Below, piece by piece: positions 44,135-52,067 of a stretch of DNA of 64,000 nt. The notes beneath the pieces are model-generated. The model saw nothing but the letters and a program-made list of their open reading frames with translations, did no database searches and was not told the origin of the DNA. Made by a program: the position numbers and the translations under genes. Each line of letters opens with the position of its first letter. Position 1 is the stretch's first letter. Origin of the DNA: Burkholderiales bacterium PBB3 (GTDB lineage Bacteria > Pseudomonadota > Gammaproteobacteria > Burkholderiales > Burkholderiaceae_C); the NCBI GenBank assembly GCA_002256115.1, contig NKIK01000009.1, forward strand, positions 51,700-115,699, read 5' to 3'.

Positions 44135-44863
44135 ATGAAATCCATGATTGCGGCCCTTGTATTCGCGTCCCACACATTGGCAAATGCGGGCATGCCTGCC
44201 GATATAGTTTTCTGGACAGTGGCGACAGTTCCAGGAAAGGTAACGACATCTGGCTCTGAGATTCACCTCAACGGAGATATCGACGCAAGGATTGCTTCAA
44301 CGGTAGTGGATCTCATTGCGCGCCGCGGATATGACACTCTCCGAATCCAAAGTGAAAGTGGCAACGCATTTGCAGCTAGAGCTATTGGCGCTGCTGTCTT
44401 CGACCATCAAATTACGGTCGTTGTCACCGGGTCGTGTTCATCTTCATGTGCAAGGTACATATTCACAGCGGCGAAGCACAAACGAATAGAACCGGACGCG
44501 GTCGTTATGTTCAGCGACTACAAAAATTACCGCGACTATGTTCAAGGGCTGCAACAGCTGTCTGAAAAGCGAAGGCTCAATGGAGCCTCTGCGTTAAGCG
44601 ACAGAGAAAAACAGATGCTCTCTATGCAGGAGAAGTGGGCGGGGCTTGAGAACGATTACTTCACCAAGATTGACGTGGACATGCGCATCGCCAGTGTTGG
44701 TTATGTGGCTGACAAGTCAGCTAGTTACTGGTTGCTAAGTAAAGCGGGGATGGCTGAATTTGGGGTCTCTAACGTCACAGCACCTGATGACTACGGGAGC
44801 GAAGCCTACTGCGACAAGATGAAAATTTCAGGACTCGTTAGATTTGATGCGCAGTGCCTGTGA
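44135..44863 (+). CDS. Periplasmic ClpP-fold protein (COG3904-like)
   Basis: A 242-residue exported protein with a short signal peptide (MKSMIAALVFASHTLANAG). The core has IHLNGDIDARIASTVVDLI, ESGNAFAARAIGAAV and VVTGSCSSSCARYIFTAA, the order seen in ClpP/crotonase-fold periplasmic proteins in which the Ser of SSSCA would be the nucleophile. ATG 44135 follows GGAGG by 6 bases. Whether it is a protease is unknown. It is flanked by unrelated small genes. Confidence 0.65.
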   Translation: MKSMIAALVFASHTLANAGMPADIVFWTVATVPGKVTTSGSEIHLNGDIDARIASTVVDLIARRGYDTLRIQSESGNAFAARAIGAAVFDHQITVVVTGSCSSSCARYIFTAAKHKRIEPDAVVMFSDYKNYRDYVQGLQQLSEKRRLNGASALSDREKQMLSMQEKWAGLENDYFTKIDVDMRIASVGYVADKSASYWLLSKAGMAEFGVSNVTAPDDYGSEAYCDKMKISGLVRFDAQCL

Positions 44864-44873
44864 GACATTCTTG

Positions 44874-45830
44874 TTAGCCGAGCTGCAGCCTATCGCCGTC
44901 TGACAAGCCTTCAAGGGATGCGAGCCGCAAACGCGCCGCCTCGTCGCCAAGCAAGCGCCAGTGCCACCACGCAGTCGTGGCGCTGGCAATCAGTCGGCTG
45001 TGGCGATCTTCTGAGCCCGGTGCCCGCTGCGCGGTTTTCTCATCGGTTTCGGGCAAGCTGGCGCGGCCGCCGCCAAAGGTCTGATGATTGGCGCCTGCAA
45101 GCCACAGTAGCGCGCGCTGGCCCGGAGGCAGCGCATCGTAGACGCCTGCGCGCTGCGCAGCGGCCTGGTTGCGCTGGATGGGGCTGGAATCCTTGGAACC
45201 CGTCAGTGCGAAGAACGGACGCACGACGCCAGCGAAGGCCTCGCTCGGTGACAGCTTGACACCTATTGGCAATGAAGGACTCAACGCGACGAATGCTTTC
45301 GGGCGCGGGTCTGAAAGATCATCAACGCCAGGGTAGCGTTGACCGGCCACGGCCTGTGTCGTCAGTGCCCCGAACGAATGGCCGGCGACACCGATCGCAT
45401 CCGCGCGGATGCGATTCCAGGGTGCCTCGCCAGTGGTTGCACGGCGCTGCAATTCATTGATGGCAAAGCGCAGGTCCAGCAGTCGTTCGATCATCTGGTC
45501 GGCGCTGGCCGCTGCTTGCATCGCTTTGGCGCCACCGCGCAGCGCGTCGATGTCGCTGCCCGGATGCTGAAGATGCAGCACCGCGATACCGGAATTGGCC
45601 CAGGCGCTGCCCCAAGCCTGTCCGCCTTCGCGGCTACCGCCCAGGCCATGTGAATAGAGGACCAGTGGACATGGCTTGTCTCCCTCCGGCAGACGTAGCC
45701 GCCAGGGCAGCGTGCGCTGGCGCCCAACGTGCAGCCAACTGCCGTCACTCACCTCGGCAGCAGCAGCGCGACTTGGTGAGGTCAGCGGCAGCAGCAGCGT
45801 TGACTTCAGGAGGAGTCGGCGAGCAAGCAT
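44874..45830 (-). CDS. Secreted alpha/beta hydrolase
   Basis: A 318-residue hydrolase. It has a twin-Arg-like signal (MLARRLLLKSTLLLPL), an oxyanion segment in LVLYSHGLGGSREG, the nucleophile elbow GVAGHSFGALT (Ser about residue 151) and the late ANHQTFGG with the catalytic His. It resembles acetylhydrolases/dienelactone hydrolases. It starts 7 bases after the CadA stop and is probably co-transcribed with it. No link to metals is obvious. Confidence 0.8.
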   Translation of the reverse strand: MLARRLLLKSTLLLPLTSPSRAAAAEVSDGSWLHVGRQRTLPWRLRLPEGDKPCPLVLYSHGLGGSREGGQAWGSAWANSGIAVLHLQHPGSDIDALRGGAKAMQAAASADQMIERLLDLRFAINELQRRATTGEAPWNRIRADAIGVAGHSFGALTTQAVAGQRYPGVDDLSDPRPKAFVALSPSLPIGVKLSPSEAFAGVVRPFFALTGSKDSSPIQRNQAAAQRAGVYDALPPGQRALLWLAGANHQTFGGGRASLPETDEKTAQRAPGSEDRHSRLIASATTAWWHWRLLGDEAARLRLASLEGLSDGDRLQLG

Positions 45831-45837
45831 CTGGCAA

Positions 45838-48078
45838 TCACTTTCTTAAAAGCCGCAACCCATTCCCCACCACCAGCAAGCTCGCCCCCACATCTGCAAA
45901 CACCGCCATCCACATGGTGCCCGCGCCGGTCAGCGTCAGCACTAGAAATACGGCCTTGATACCCAGTGCCAGCACAATGTTTTGCACCAGCAGGGCATGC
46001 GTGTGGCGCGACAGGCGCACAAAGCGGGGCAGCTTGCGCAGGTCGTCGTCCATCAGCGCCACATCGGCTGTTTCTATTGCGGTGCCAGTGCCAGCGGCGC
46101 CCATCGCAAAGCCGATATTGGCGCGCGCCAGCGCAGGCGCATCGTTGATGCCGTCGCCCACCATGCCAACCACGTGGCCGTCTTTGATCTTGGATGCTAT
46201 GACTTGGAGCTTGTCCTCCGGCAACAGATCGCCGCGTGCTTCATCAATGCCTACCTGCGCGGCGATGGCCTTGGCGGTGTGCACGTTGTCGCCCGTCAGC
46301 ATGATGGTTTTGATGCCCAGCGCGTGCAACTCGGCAATGGCCGCGCGGCTGCTTTCCTTCACGGTGTCGGCCACCGCAAACATGCCGTGCACTGCGGTCT
46401 CGTCGGCCAGCAGGATGACGGTCTTGCCTTGTTGCTCCAGCGCGGACAAGCGGGCTTCAAGCGCATCCGAGCAGCGGCCTTGCTCATGGATCAGGCGGTG
46501 GTTGCCCAGGTAGAACAGCTTGCCGTCGATGACGCCCTGGGTGCCGCGGCCCGGCAGCGCTTCAAACGCATCCACCGTGCGCAGCGTCACGCCATCGCGC
46601 TCGGCGGCTTGCGCCAGGGCTTTAGATACGGGGTGATCCGAGCGGCTCGCCAGGCTGGCGGCCAGGGTGCGCAGCTCGATACTGTCCATTTTGCTCAACA
46701 CCACCAAGTCGGTTTGCGCAGGCTTGCCGTGCGTGATGGTGCCGGTCTTGTCGAGCGCTAGCCACGCCAGCTTGCGGCCCTCTTCCAGATAGACGCCGCC
46801 TTTGATCAGAATGCCCTGGCGGGCCGCTGCGGCCAGGCCGCTGACGATGGTGACGGGGGTGGAGATGACCAGCGCGCAAGGGCAGGCAATGACCAGCAAG
46901 ACCAGCGCCTTGTAGATCCAGTCAAACCAGACGCCGCCCATCAGCAACGGTGGCAACACGGCAATGGCCAGCGCAATGGCAAACACCACGGGTGTGTAGA
47001 TGCGCGCGAACTGGTCCACAAAGCGCTGCGTGGGTGCGCGTGCGCCTTGGGCTTCTTCCACCGCGTGGATGATGCGGGCCAGCGTGCTGTTGTTGGCCGC
47101 CGCCGTCACGGTGTATTCAAACGAGCCGGACTCATTGATGGTGCCGGCAAATACGGTGTCGCCCTCGGATTTTTCGATCGGCAGACTTTCGCCGGTGATA
47201 GGAGCCTGGTTAATGGTCGAGCGGCCGCTGACAATTTTTCCATCCAGCGCAATACGCTCGCCGGGTTTGACGCGCACACGCGCCTCCACCGCCACGGATT
47301 TGGCCGCCACGTCTTGCCAAGTGCCATCGGCCTGCAGCACGGTGGCGCGCTCAGGGCTGAGCTGTATCAGCCCGCGAATCGCATTACGCGCCCGGTCCAG
47401 CGATTTGGCTTCAATCAGCTCGGCAATCGTGAACAGCACCATCACCATGGCGGCCTCGGGCCACTGGCCCAGCAACAGTGCGCCGGTCACGGCGATGCTC
47501 ATCAGTGCGTTGATGTTGAGATTGCCATTGCGGATCGCAATCCAACCTTTTTTATACGTAGTGATGCCGCTTAAGCCCACGGCCACCAGCGCCAGCGCGG
47601 CGGCCAGCCACGTGGGCAATCCCGCCCAATGCACCGCTTCAGACGCTAGGGCGGCCGCACCGGCCAGTGCCAAAGGCCACCAAGGTTTTGCGGCTTCGGG
47701 TGCAGGTTCTGTGGGGGCTGATGCGTCGTTGGCAATCTCAGGTGTGAAGCCCAGCGAACGCACGGCCGCCAGAATCGGCTCTATCGTTTGCGGCGTGTGG
47801 GTCACCGTCAGCACGCGCTGCATCAGGTTGAATTCCAGACCGGTCACGCCCGCCATGCCCCCCAGCTTTTTGCGCAGCAGGCCCTCTTCGGTCGGGCAGT
47901 CCATTTGCAGGATGCGGATAGGTGTCTGCACGCCATCGGCACCCACTACCGGCTTGCCGATGGGCGCAACCTTCTGTGCCGCAGGGGCGGCGCTGGAGCC
48001 ACAACAGACATCACCTGCATGGCTATGCGTGTGGTCGTGATCGTGGCCGTGTTCATCGTGGTGTGTGTGGGCTGACAT
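45838..48078 (-). CDS. cadA: Zn/Cd/Pb-exporting P1B-type ATPase CadA/ZntA
   Basis: A 746-residue heavy-metal ATPase. The N-terminus is His/Asp-rich (HDEHGHDHDHTHSHAG followed by CCG) and precedes a heavy-metal-associated domain with the metal site MDCPTEEG. Transmembrane metal site CPCALVIS, phosphorylation site DKTGTITHG, and hinge GDGINDAPALARA are all intact. It pumps divalent metals out of the cytoplasm. It is divergent from a CadR-type MerR regulator with a classic promoter between them. Confidence 0.95.
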   Translation of the reverse strand: MSAHTHHDEHGHDHDHTHSHAGDVCCGSSAAPAAQKVAPIGKPVVGADGVQTPIRILQMDCPTEEGLLRKKLGGMAGVTGLEFNLMQRVLTVTHTPQTIEPILAAVRSLGFTPEIANDASAPTEPAPEAAKPWWPLALAGAAALASEAVHWAGLPTWLAAALALVAVGLSGITTYKKGWIAIRNGNLNINALMSIAVTGALLLGQWPEAAMVMVLFTIAELIEAKSLDRARNAIRGLIQLSPERATVLQADGTWQDVAAKSVAVEARVRVKPGERIALDGKIVSGRSTINQAPITGESLPIEKSEGDTVFAGTINESGSFEYTVTAAANNSTLARIIHAVEEAQGARAPTQRFVDQFARIYTPVVFAIALAIAVLPPLLMGGVWFDWIYKALVLLVIACPCALVISTPVTIVSGLAAAARQGILIKGGVYLEEGRKLAWLALDKTGTITHGKPAQTDLVVLSKMDSIELRTLAASLASRSDHPVSKALAQAAERDGVTLRTVDAFEALPGRGTQGVIDGKLFYLGNHRLIHEQGRCSDALEARLSALEQQGKTVILLADETAVHGMFAVADTVKESSRAAIAELHALGIKTIMLTGDNVHTAKAIAAQVGIDEARGDLLPEDKLQVIASKIKDGHVVGMVGDGINDAPALARANIGFAMGAAGTGTAIETADVALMDDDLRKLPRFVRLSRHTHALLVQNIVLALGIKAVFLVLTLTGAGTMWMAVFADVGASLLVVGNGLRLLRK

Positions 48079-48104
48079 GGGGGCTTTCCAATCGGGTTCA
48101 ATCC

Positions 48105-48135
48105 ATTACACAACCTGAAGCTACTATAGAGTCAA
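48105..48135 (-). promoter_or_regulatory. CadR-controlled cadA promoter (MerR type)
   Basis: On the minus strand TTGACT (48130-48135) and TGTAAT (48105-48110) are separated by 19 bases, the long spacer typical of MerR-family promoters. Between them lies CTATAGTAGCTTCAGGT, similar in layout to PbrR/CadR operators. It directs transcription towards cadA. Confidence 0.85.
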
Positions 48136-48154
48136 GACATTTCTGGAGCGCAGT

Positions 48155-48586
48155 ATGAAAATCGGTGAATTGGCCCAAGTGGCCCAGGGCACGGTAGAGA
48201 CGGTGCGCTACTACGAGAAGGCGGGCTTGCTACCAGAAACGGCGCGCACGGCGGGCAATTTCCGGGTCTATGGGCCAGACCATGTGGAGCGGCTGCGCTT
48301 CATCCGCAATTGCCGTGCGCTAGATATGAGCCAAGAGGAAATCCACACGCTATTGGGTTTAGCTGATCATCCGCAAGACGGCTGCGGCGCCATCAACACC
48401 GTGTTTGACGAACACATTGCCCACGTGAACGAACGCATTAAAGAGCTGAGCAACCTCAAACGACAACTGCAGGCGCTGCGCGAACGCTGCCAGAGCGAGC
48501 AAGGCGTGGACGCCTGCGGCATCCTGCAAGGCCTAGTGGCGATGCAGACCACCGCCAAGCCCGAACGCCATACGCACCTCGGATGA
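48155..48586 (+). CDS. cadR: Cd(II)/Pb(II)-responsive MerR-family regulator
   Basis: A 143-residue MerR protein. The helix-turn-helix MKIGELAQVAQGTVETVRYYEKAGLLP starts it, a dimerisation coiled coil lies at 80-115, and metal-binding Cys are Cys78 (DGCGAI) and Cys112/Cys119 in the C-terminal region (RCQSEQG, DACG). This Cys pattern matches CadR/PbrR. A GGAG site precedes ATG 48155. It bends the divergent promoter to switch on cadA when metal is bound. Confidence 0.93.
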   Translation: MKIGELAQVAQGTVETVRYYEKAGLLPETARTAGNFRVYGPDHVERLRFIRNCRALDMSQEEIHTLLGLADHPQDGCGAINTVFDEHIAHVNERIKELSNLKRQLQALRERCQSEQGVDACGILQGLVAMQTTAKPERHTHLG

Positions 48587-48608
48587 ACACCCGATAAGAG
48601 GCAAAGCC

Positions 48609-49670
48609 ATGATTCATCTCCACCGTGCAGCGCTACCCGCCTTGGGTGCCGCTTTTTTGTTTGGGGCCAGCACACCGTTTGCCAAGCAGTTGATGGGGGA
48701 GGGTGCTTTCGGATCGTCCCCCTTCTTGCTAGCGGGCCTGCTGTATTTGGGCAGTGGCCTGGGGCTGACGCTGGTGCGCCTGCTGCGCGACAAAGGCTGG
48801 ACGCCCAGTGGCTTGCCGCGCCACGAGTGGCCTTGGCTTGTGGGTGCCATCGCCTTTGGTGGTGTGCTGGGGCCACTTTTGCTGATGGTGGGGCTGGCGC
48901 ACACGGCGGCTGCCACGGCGTCTTTGTTTTTGAACCTCGAATCGGTACTCACGGCGGTACTGGCGTGGGTGGTGTTTCGCGAAAGCACCGACCGGCGCAT
49001 CGTGGTGGGCATGCTGTTGATCGTCATCGGCGGGCTGGTGCTGGCGTGGCCTACCGGAGCTCCCTCTGAATCGCTGCTGGGGCCGCTGGCTTTGGTCGGG
49101 GCTTGTCTGGCCTGGGCCATTGATAACAATCTGACCCGCAAGGTTTCCGCCTCCGATGCACTCTTCATTGCAGGAAGCAAAGGCTTGGTAGCGGGCTGCG
49201 TGAATGTTGGCTTGGGGTTTGCGTTAGGTGCCCATCTGCCCAGCTTGGCGCTAGTCTCGTCGGCCATGGTGGTCGGTTTCTTCGGCTATGGCCTGAGTCT
49301 GGTGTTGTTTGTACTGGCCCTGCGTGGTCTGGGTACGGCCCGCACCGGGGCCTACTTTTCTACTGCACCGTTTGTGGGTGCTGCGCTGTCTATCGCCCTG
49401 CTAGGCGAGCCCACCAGCGCGATGTTCTGGTTGGCGGCAGTGTTGATGGCAGCCGGGGTCTGGTTGCACCTGATCGAGCACCACCTGCATACGCATGAAC
49501 ACGCACCCATGTCGCACTCGCACAAACACCGCCACGATGCGCACCACCAACATAACCATGACTTTGCGTGGGATAGCGATGCACCCCACACCCACGCCCA
49601 TCAACATGAAGCGACAAGCCACAGCCATGCGCATTTCCCTGATATTCACCACCGGCATTCACATTCATAG
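48609..49670 (+). CDS. DMT/EamA transporter with a His-rich C-terminal tail
   Basis: A 353-residue membrane protein with ten helices in two EamA repeats (AFLFGASTPFAKQL; ACLAWAIDNNLTRK). From about residue 287 a tail of roughly 65 residues is dominated by His (HHLHTHEHAP, HKHRHDAHHQHNH, HTHAHQHE, HAHFPDIHHRHSHS), probably cytoplasmic and metal-binding. DMT proteins usually move metabolites, but this tail and the position between cadR and the Cys-rich peptides suggest a metal-related substrate. It starts 22 bases after the cadR stop. Confidence 0.85.
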   Translation: MIHLHRAALPALGAAFLFGASTPFAKQLMGEGAFGSSPFLLAGLLYLGSGLGLTLVRLLRDKGWTPSGLPRHEWPWLVGAIAFGGVLGPLLLMVGLAHTAAATASLFLNLESVLTAVLAWVVFRESTDRRIVVGMLLIVIGGLVLAWPTGAPSESLLGPLALVGACLAWAIDNNLTRKVSASDALFIAGSKGLVAGCVNVGLGFALGAHLPSLALVSSAMVVGFFGYGLSLVLFVLALRGLGTARTGAYFSTAPFVGAALSIALLGEPTSAMFWLAAVLMAAGVWLHLIEHHLHTHEHAPMSHSHKHRHDAHHQHNHDFAWDSDAPHTHAHQHEATSHSHAHFPDIHHRHSHS

Positions 49671-49706
49671 CGCATAGGCAAAGCCCCCGTGCGGTGAGCG
49701 AAAAAA

Positions 49707-49736
49707 ACAGGGCCAGCCCAAAAGGACTGGCCCTGT
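49707..49736 (-). terminator. Intrinsic terminator for the Cys-rich peptide gene
   Basis: ACAGGGCCAG and CTGGCCCTGT form a 10-bp stem with a 10-base loop. On the minus strand it is followed by T residues (49701-49706 are A on plus). It serves the small gene at 49767-49898. Confidence 0.85.
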
Positions 49737-49766
49737 CATTCGTGCGCTGGGTTCAGCGCAGCCTGT

Positions 49767-49898
49767 TTACAGGCAGCACGCCAGCATATTCAGGCAACAC
49801 GCGGCCAGATCGCCGCAGCAGTCGCTTGCCGCAAATGCAAGGGCGGAGGCCGACATCAAAATCGCGCCTGCCGATACTTTTAAAAATAAGTTTTTCAT
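49767..49898 (-). CDS. Secreted Cys-rich micro-protein
   Basis: A 43-residue precursor: a Sec signal peptide (MKNLFLKVSAGAILMSASALAFAA) and a mature peptide of about 19 residues with six Cys (DCCGDLAACCLNMLACCL). It ends just before a terminator, so it is a genuine transcription unit. The dense Cys pairs suggest metal binding or disulfide packing in the periplasm. It shares the DCCxxL...NMLxC pattern with the next gene. I know no family for it. Confidence 0.75.
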   Translation of the reverse strand: MKNLFLKVSAGAILMSASALAFAASDCCGDLAACCLNMLACCL

Positions 49899-49948
49899 GA
49901 TGGATTCCAAAAAATTGAAGAAAATTCTGCAAGGGAAGGCAGAAGTAC

Positions 49949-50239
49949 TCAATCCGGCGGAGTCCATATTTGCGAAACAGGACCGGTGGGGGTCCGGTCG
50001 TTACCCAGATGCGGGAAGGACCGTTTGTGCGGGAAATCCAATACGCGCTGCTGGGCGAGGTGCGCGGTTGGGGCGCTGCAGGCTTGGCACATCAGCATGT
50101 TGGCGCAACTGGGCATGTCCTGGCACAAAGTTTCGCAACAGTCGGCTGGCATCGGCAAAACGCCCGCACGTGCGCCGTTGCCAAACGCCCCCAGAGACAG
50201 GGCCAAAGTTAGCAGGGCGATCCAGAGTGTGCTGCGCAT
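49949..50239 (-). CDS. Secreted Cys-rich protein
   Basis: A 96-residue precursor with a signal peptide (MRSTLWIALLTLALSLGAFG...ARAG, cleavage near residue 25) and seven Cys in the next 35 residues: DCCETLCQDMPSCANMLMCQACS. The C-terminal 40 residues have no Cys and are basic, then Pro-rich. It lies directly upstream of the micro-protein on the same strand and may share a transcript. Function unknown; periplasmic metal binding is a reasonable guess from location. Confidence 0.65.
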   Translation of the reverse strand: MRSTLWIALLTLALSLGAFGNGARAGVLPMPADCCETLCQDMPSCANMLMCQACSAPTAHLAQQRVLDFPHKRSFPHLGNDRTPTGPVSQIWTPPD

Positions 50240-50345
50240 GGCGGTAATGCTACTACCGAACTATTAGGCGTGCCGCCGGTACGACTTCTCCCCAAGCCTA
50301 TGCCCCTCACGGCTTGGGTGCATATGCCTCGTAGATAATCGCCGC

Positions 50346-50678
50346 ATGAAACGCGCCCTGTACTTTTTACTGATGGTTTGGATTGCCCTGCAATCGACCT
50401 TGGTGCAGGCGCATATGGTGGACGAAAGCTTGCACCAGCTGAGCCACACGGCGCAGGCGGCGGATGACGCGAATGCAGATGCCGAGCAGGACGAGTCTTG
50501 CACCGTGGTGATGTGCAGCCACCCCATCGGGGCCTTTTATTCGATCTCCAAACTTTGCTGGGGCCAACTGTCTTGTTCGCCCCCATCCACGGTACAGCCG
50601 CTGGAGTCTGCCCACGCGGTAGACGATATAGAGCGCCCCAAATGGCCCACCACCGCCCCTGGCGTGGCGGGCATTTGA
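50346..50678 (+). CDS. Small exported protein upstream of the RND pump (CzcI-like position)
   Basis: A 110-residue protein with a signal peptide (MKRALYFLLMVWIALQSTLVQA). The mature part has two His near the N-terminus (AHMVDESLHQLSH), four Cys (ESCTVVMCS, KLCWGQLSC) and an acidic centre. In czc operons a small exported CzcI precedes CzcC; this gene has the same position, but I cannot show homology. It precedes the outer membrane component by about 80 bases. Confidence 0.6.
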   Translation: MKRALYFLLMVWIALQSTLVQAHMVDESLHQLSHTAQAADDANADAEQDESCTVVMCSHPIGAFYSISKLCWGQLSCSPPSTVQPLESAHAVDDIERPKWPTTAPGVAGI

Positions 50679-50756
50679 GGCCGTAGACGGACGCTTTCAC
50701 TTCCTCTTTGCGGCTCTCAGGCTCGCCGAAGTTGTTTTTCACTTCGGAGAGATCCT

Positions 50757-52067
50757 TTGTTTTCATTTTCAAATTTGCTGCGGCGCAGGTGCGCCGTAGT
50801 CCCTGCGCTTGCGTCGGTGTTTCTGGCGTTGCCGCCTTCGGCTGTGGCGCAGACCAACACCGCACCCATTCCCCAATCGAGCGCTGTTAGCGCCACAAGC
50901 ACGCCCACAACTTTGCGTGCGGCGCTGGAAGCGGCTTGGGCCTTGCACCCGTCCTCGCGCGCATCGGGTCATCGCACGGCCGAGCTGGATGCCCGCGCAC
51001 GCGCCGCACGGTCCTTCACATCGGGCCCGGCGTCCTTGGGCTTGGCCCACCGCACCGATGCCTGGAGCGGCGACGCCGGTCTGCGTGAAGTGGAGGCCGA
51101 GCTGGAAGTGCCCCTGTGGAACCCTGGTGTACGCCGGGCGACCCAAAACCAGGTGACCGCGGATACGTCTGCGCTCGCCTGGCAACAAAGCGCCGAGCGG
51201 TTGAAGCTGGCGGGCGAGGTGCGTGAGGCCGCAGCCCAATTGGCCCTGGCTCGCGTGGAGCGCGATGCTGCCGTGCGCAAGCACCTGGAGGCCACGCAAT
51301 TGGCCGACGATGTGGAGCGTCGCGTGAAGGCCGGTGACACCGCCCGCGTGGATGCCCTGCAAGCGCGCGCCAGTGCGCAGCAGGCGCAGGGGCTGCAGGC
51401 GCAAAGTGACGCGGCACTGCTGCGCGCACTGGGCCAATGGCGGACGCTGACGGGCCAACTGCAAAGCGCCAGTTTGGACGAGCGCCTGCCGAGTGCGGGT
51501 GCAGAGGCCGGTGCGGAAGCGGGCGTTAATCGCCAGAACGAGCATCCCACCTTGCAAGCCGCGCAAGCCCAAGTACACAGTGCACGGACGCGCCTGGCGC
51601 TGACCGAAGCGGACCGGCGCGACCCGATGGCGCTGGGCCTGGGTGTGACGCGCGAGCGCGCTGCCGCCGGAGCCAACCTGGAGACATCGGTGCGGCTGGC
51701 GCTGCGGATTCCTTTGGGTGGCGACAGCCGCAATGCGCCCAAACTAGCCGCTGCGCGGGCCGAGCTGGACGCGGCGCAGGCGCAAGCCGATGCGGTGGCC
51801 CGCCAGCTCGATGCGGATATTGCCGCGGCGCATGCGGACCTGGATGCCGCACGCCGCCAGGAGGCACTGGCCGTACAGCGCGCCACGCTTTCTATGCAAA
51901 TGCAGGCGCTGGTGGCCAAGTCCCACCGCCTGGGTGAAAGCGACTTGCCGACCCGCATGCGGGCAGACAACGAAAAACTGGACGCCGATCTCTCCTTGGC
52001 CCGCGCACGCATTGCCTTGCAGCGCGCCATCTCCCAATTGAACCAATCCCTCGGAACTCTCCCATGA
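50757..52067 (+). CDS. Outer membrane efflux protein (TolC family, CzcC-like)
   Basis: A 436-residue TolC-type channel component. A signal peptide precedes AVAQ near residue 31. Two helical repeats rich in Ala/Gln/Leu/Asp follow (TLRAALEAAWALHPSSRAS; HPTLQAAQAQVHSARTRLAL). The TTG start at 50757 is chosen because GGAGAG precedes it by about 6 bases. The stop overlaps the adaptor start (ATGA). It would connect the RND pump to the outer membrane. Confidence 0.88.
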   Translation: MFSFSNLLRRRCAVVPALASVFLALPPSAVAQTNTAPIPQSSAVSATSTPTTLRAALEAAWALHPSSRASGHRTAELDARARAARSFTSGPASLGLAHRTDAWSGDAGLREVEAELEVPLWNPGVRRATQNQVTADTSALAWQQSAERLKLAGEVREAAAQLALARVERDAAVRKHLEATQLADDVERRVKAGDTARVDALQARASAQQAQGLQAQSDAALLRALGQWRTLTGQLQSASLDERLPSAGAEAGAEAGVNRQNEHPTLQAAQAQVHSARTRLALTEADRRDPMALGLGVTRERAAAGANLETSVRLALRIPLGGDSRNAPKLAAARAELDAAQAQADAVARQLDADIAAAHADLDAARRQEALAVQRATLSMQMQALVAKSHRLGESDLPTRMRADNEKLDADLSLARARIALQRAISQLNQSLGTLP

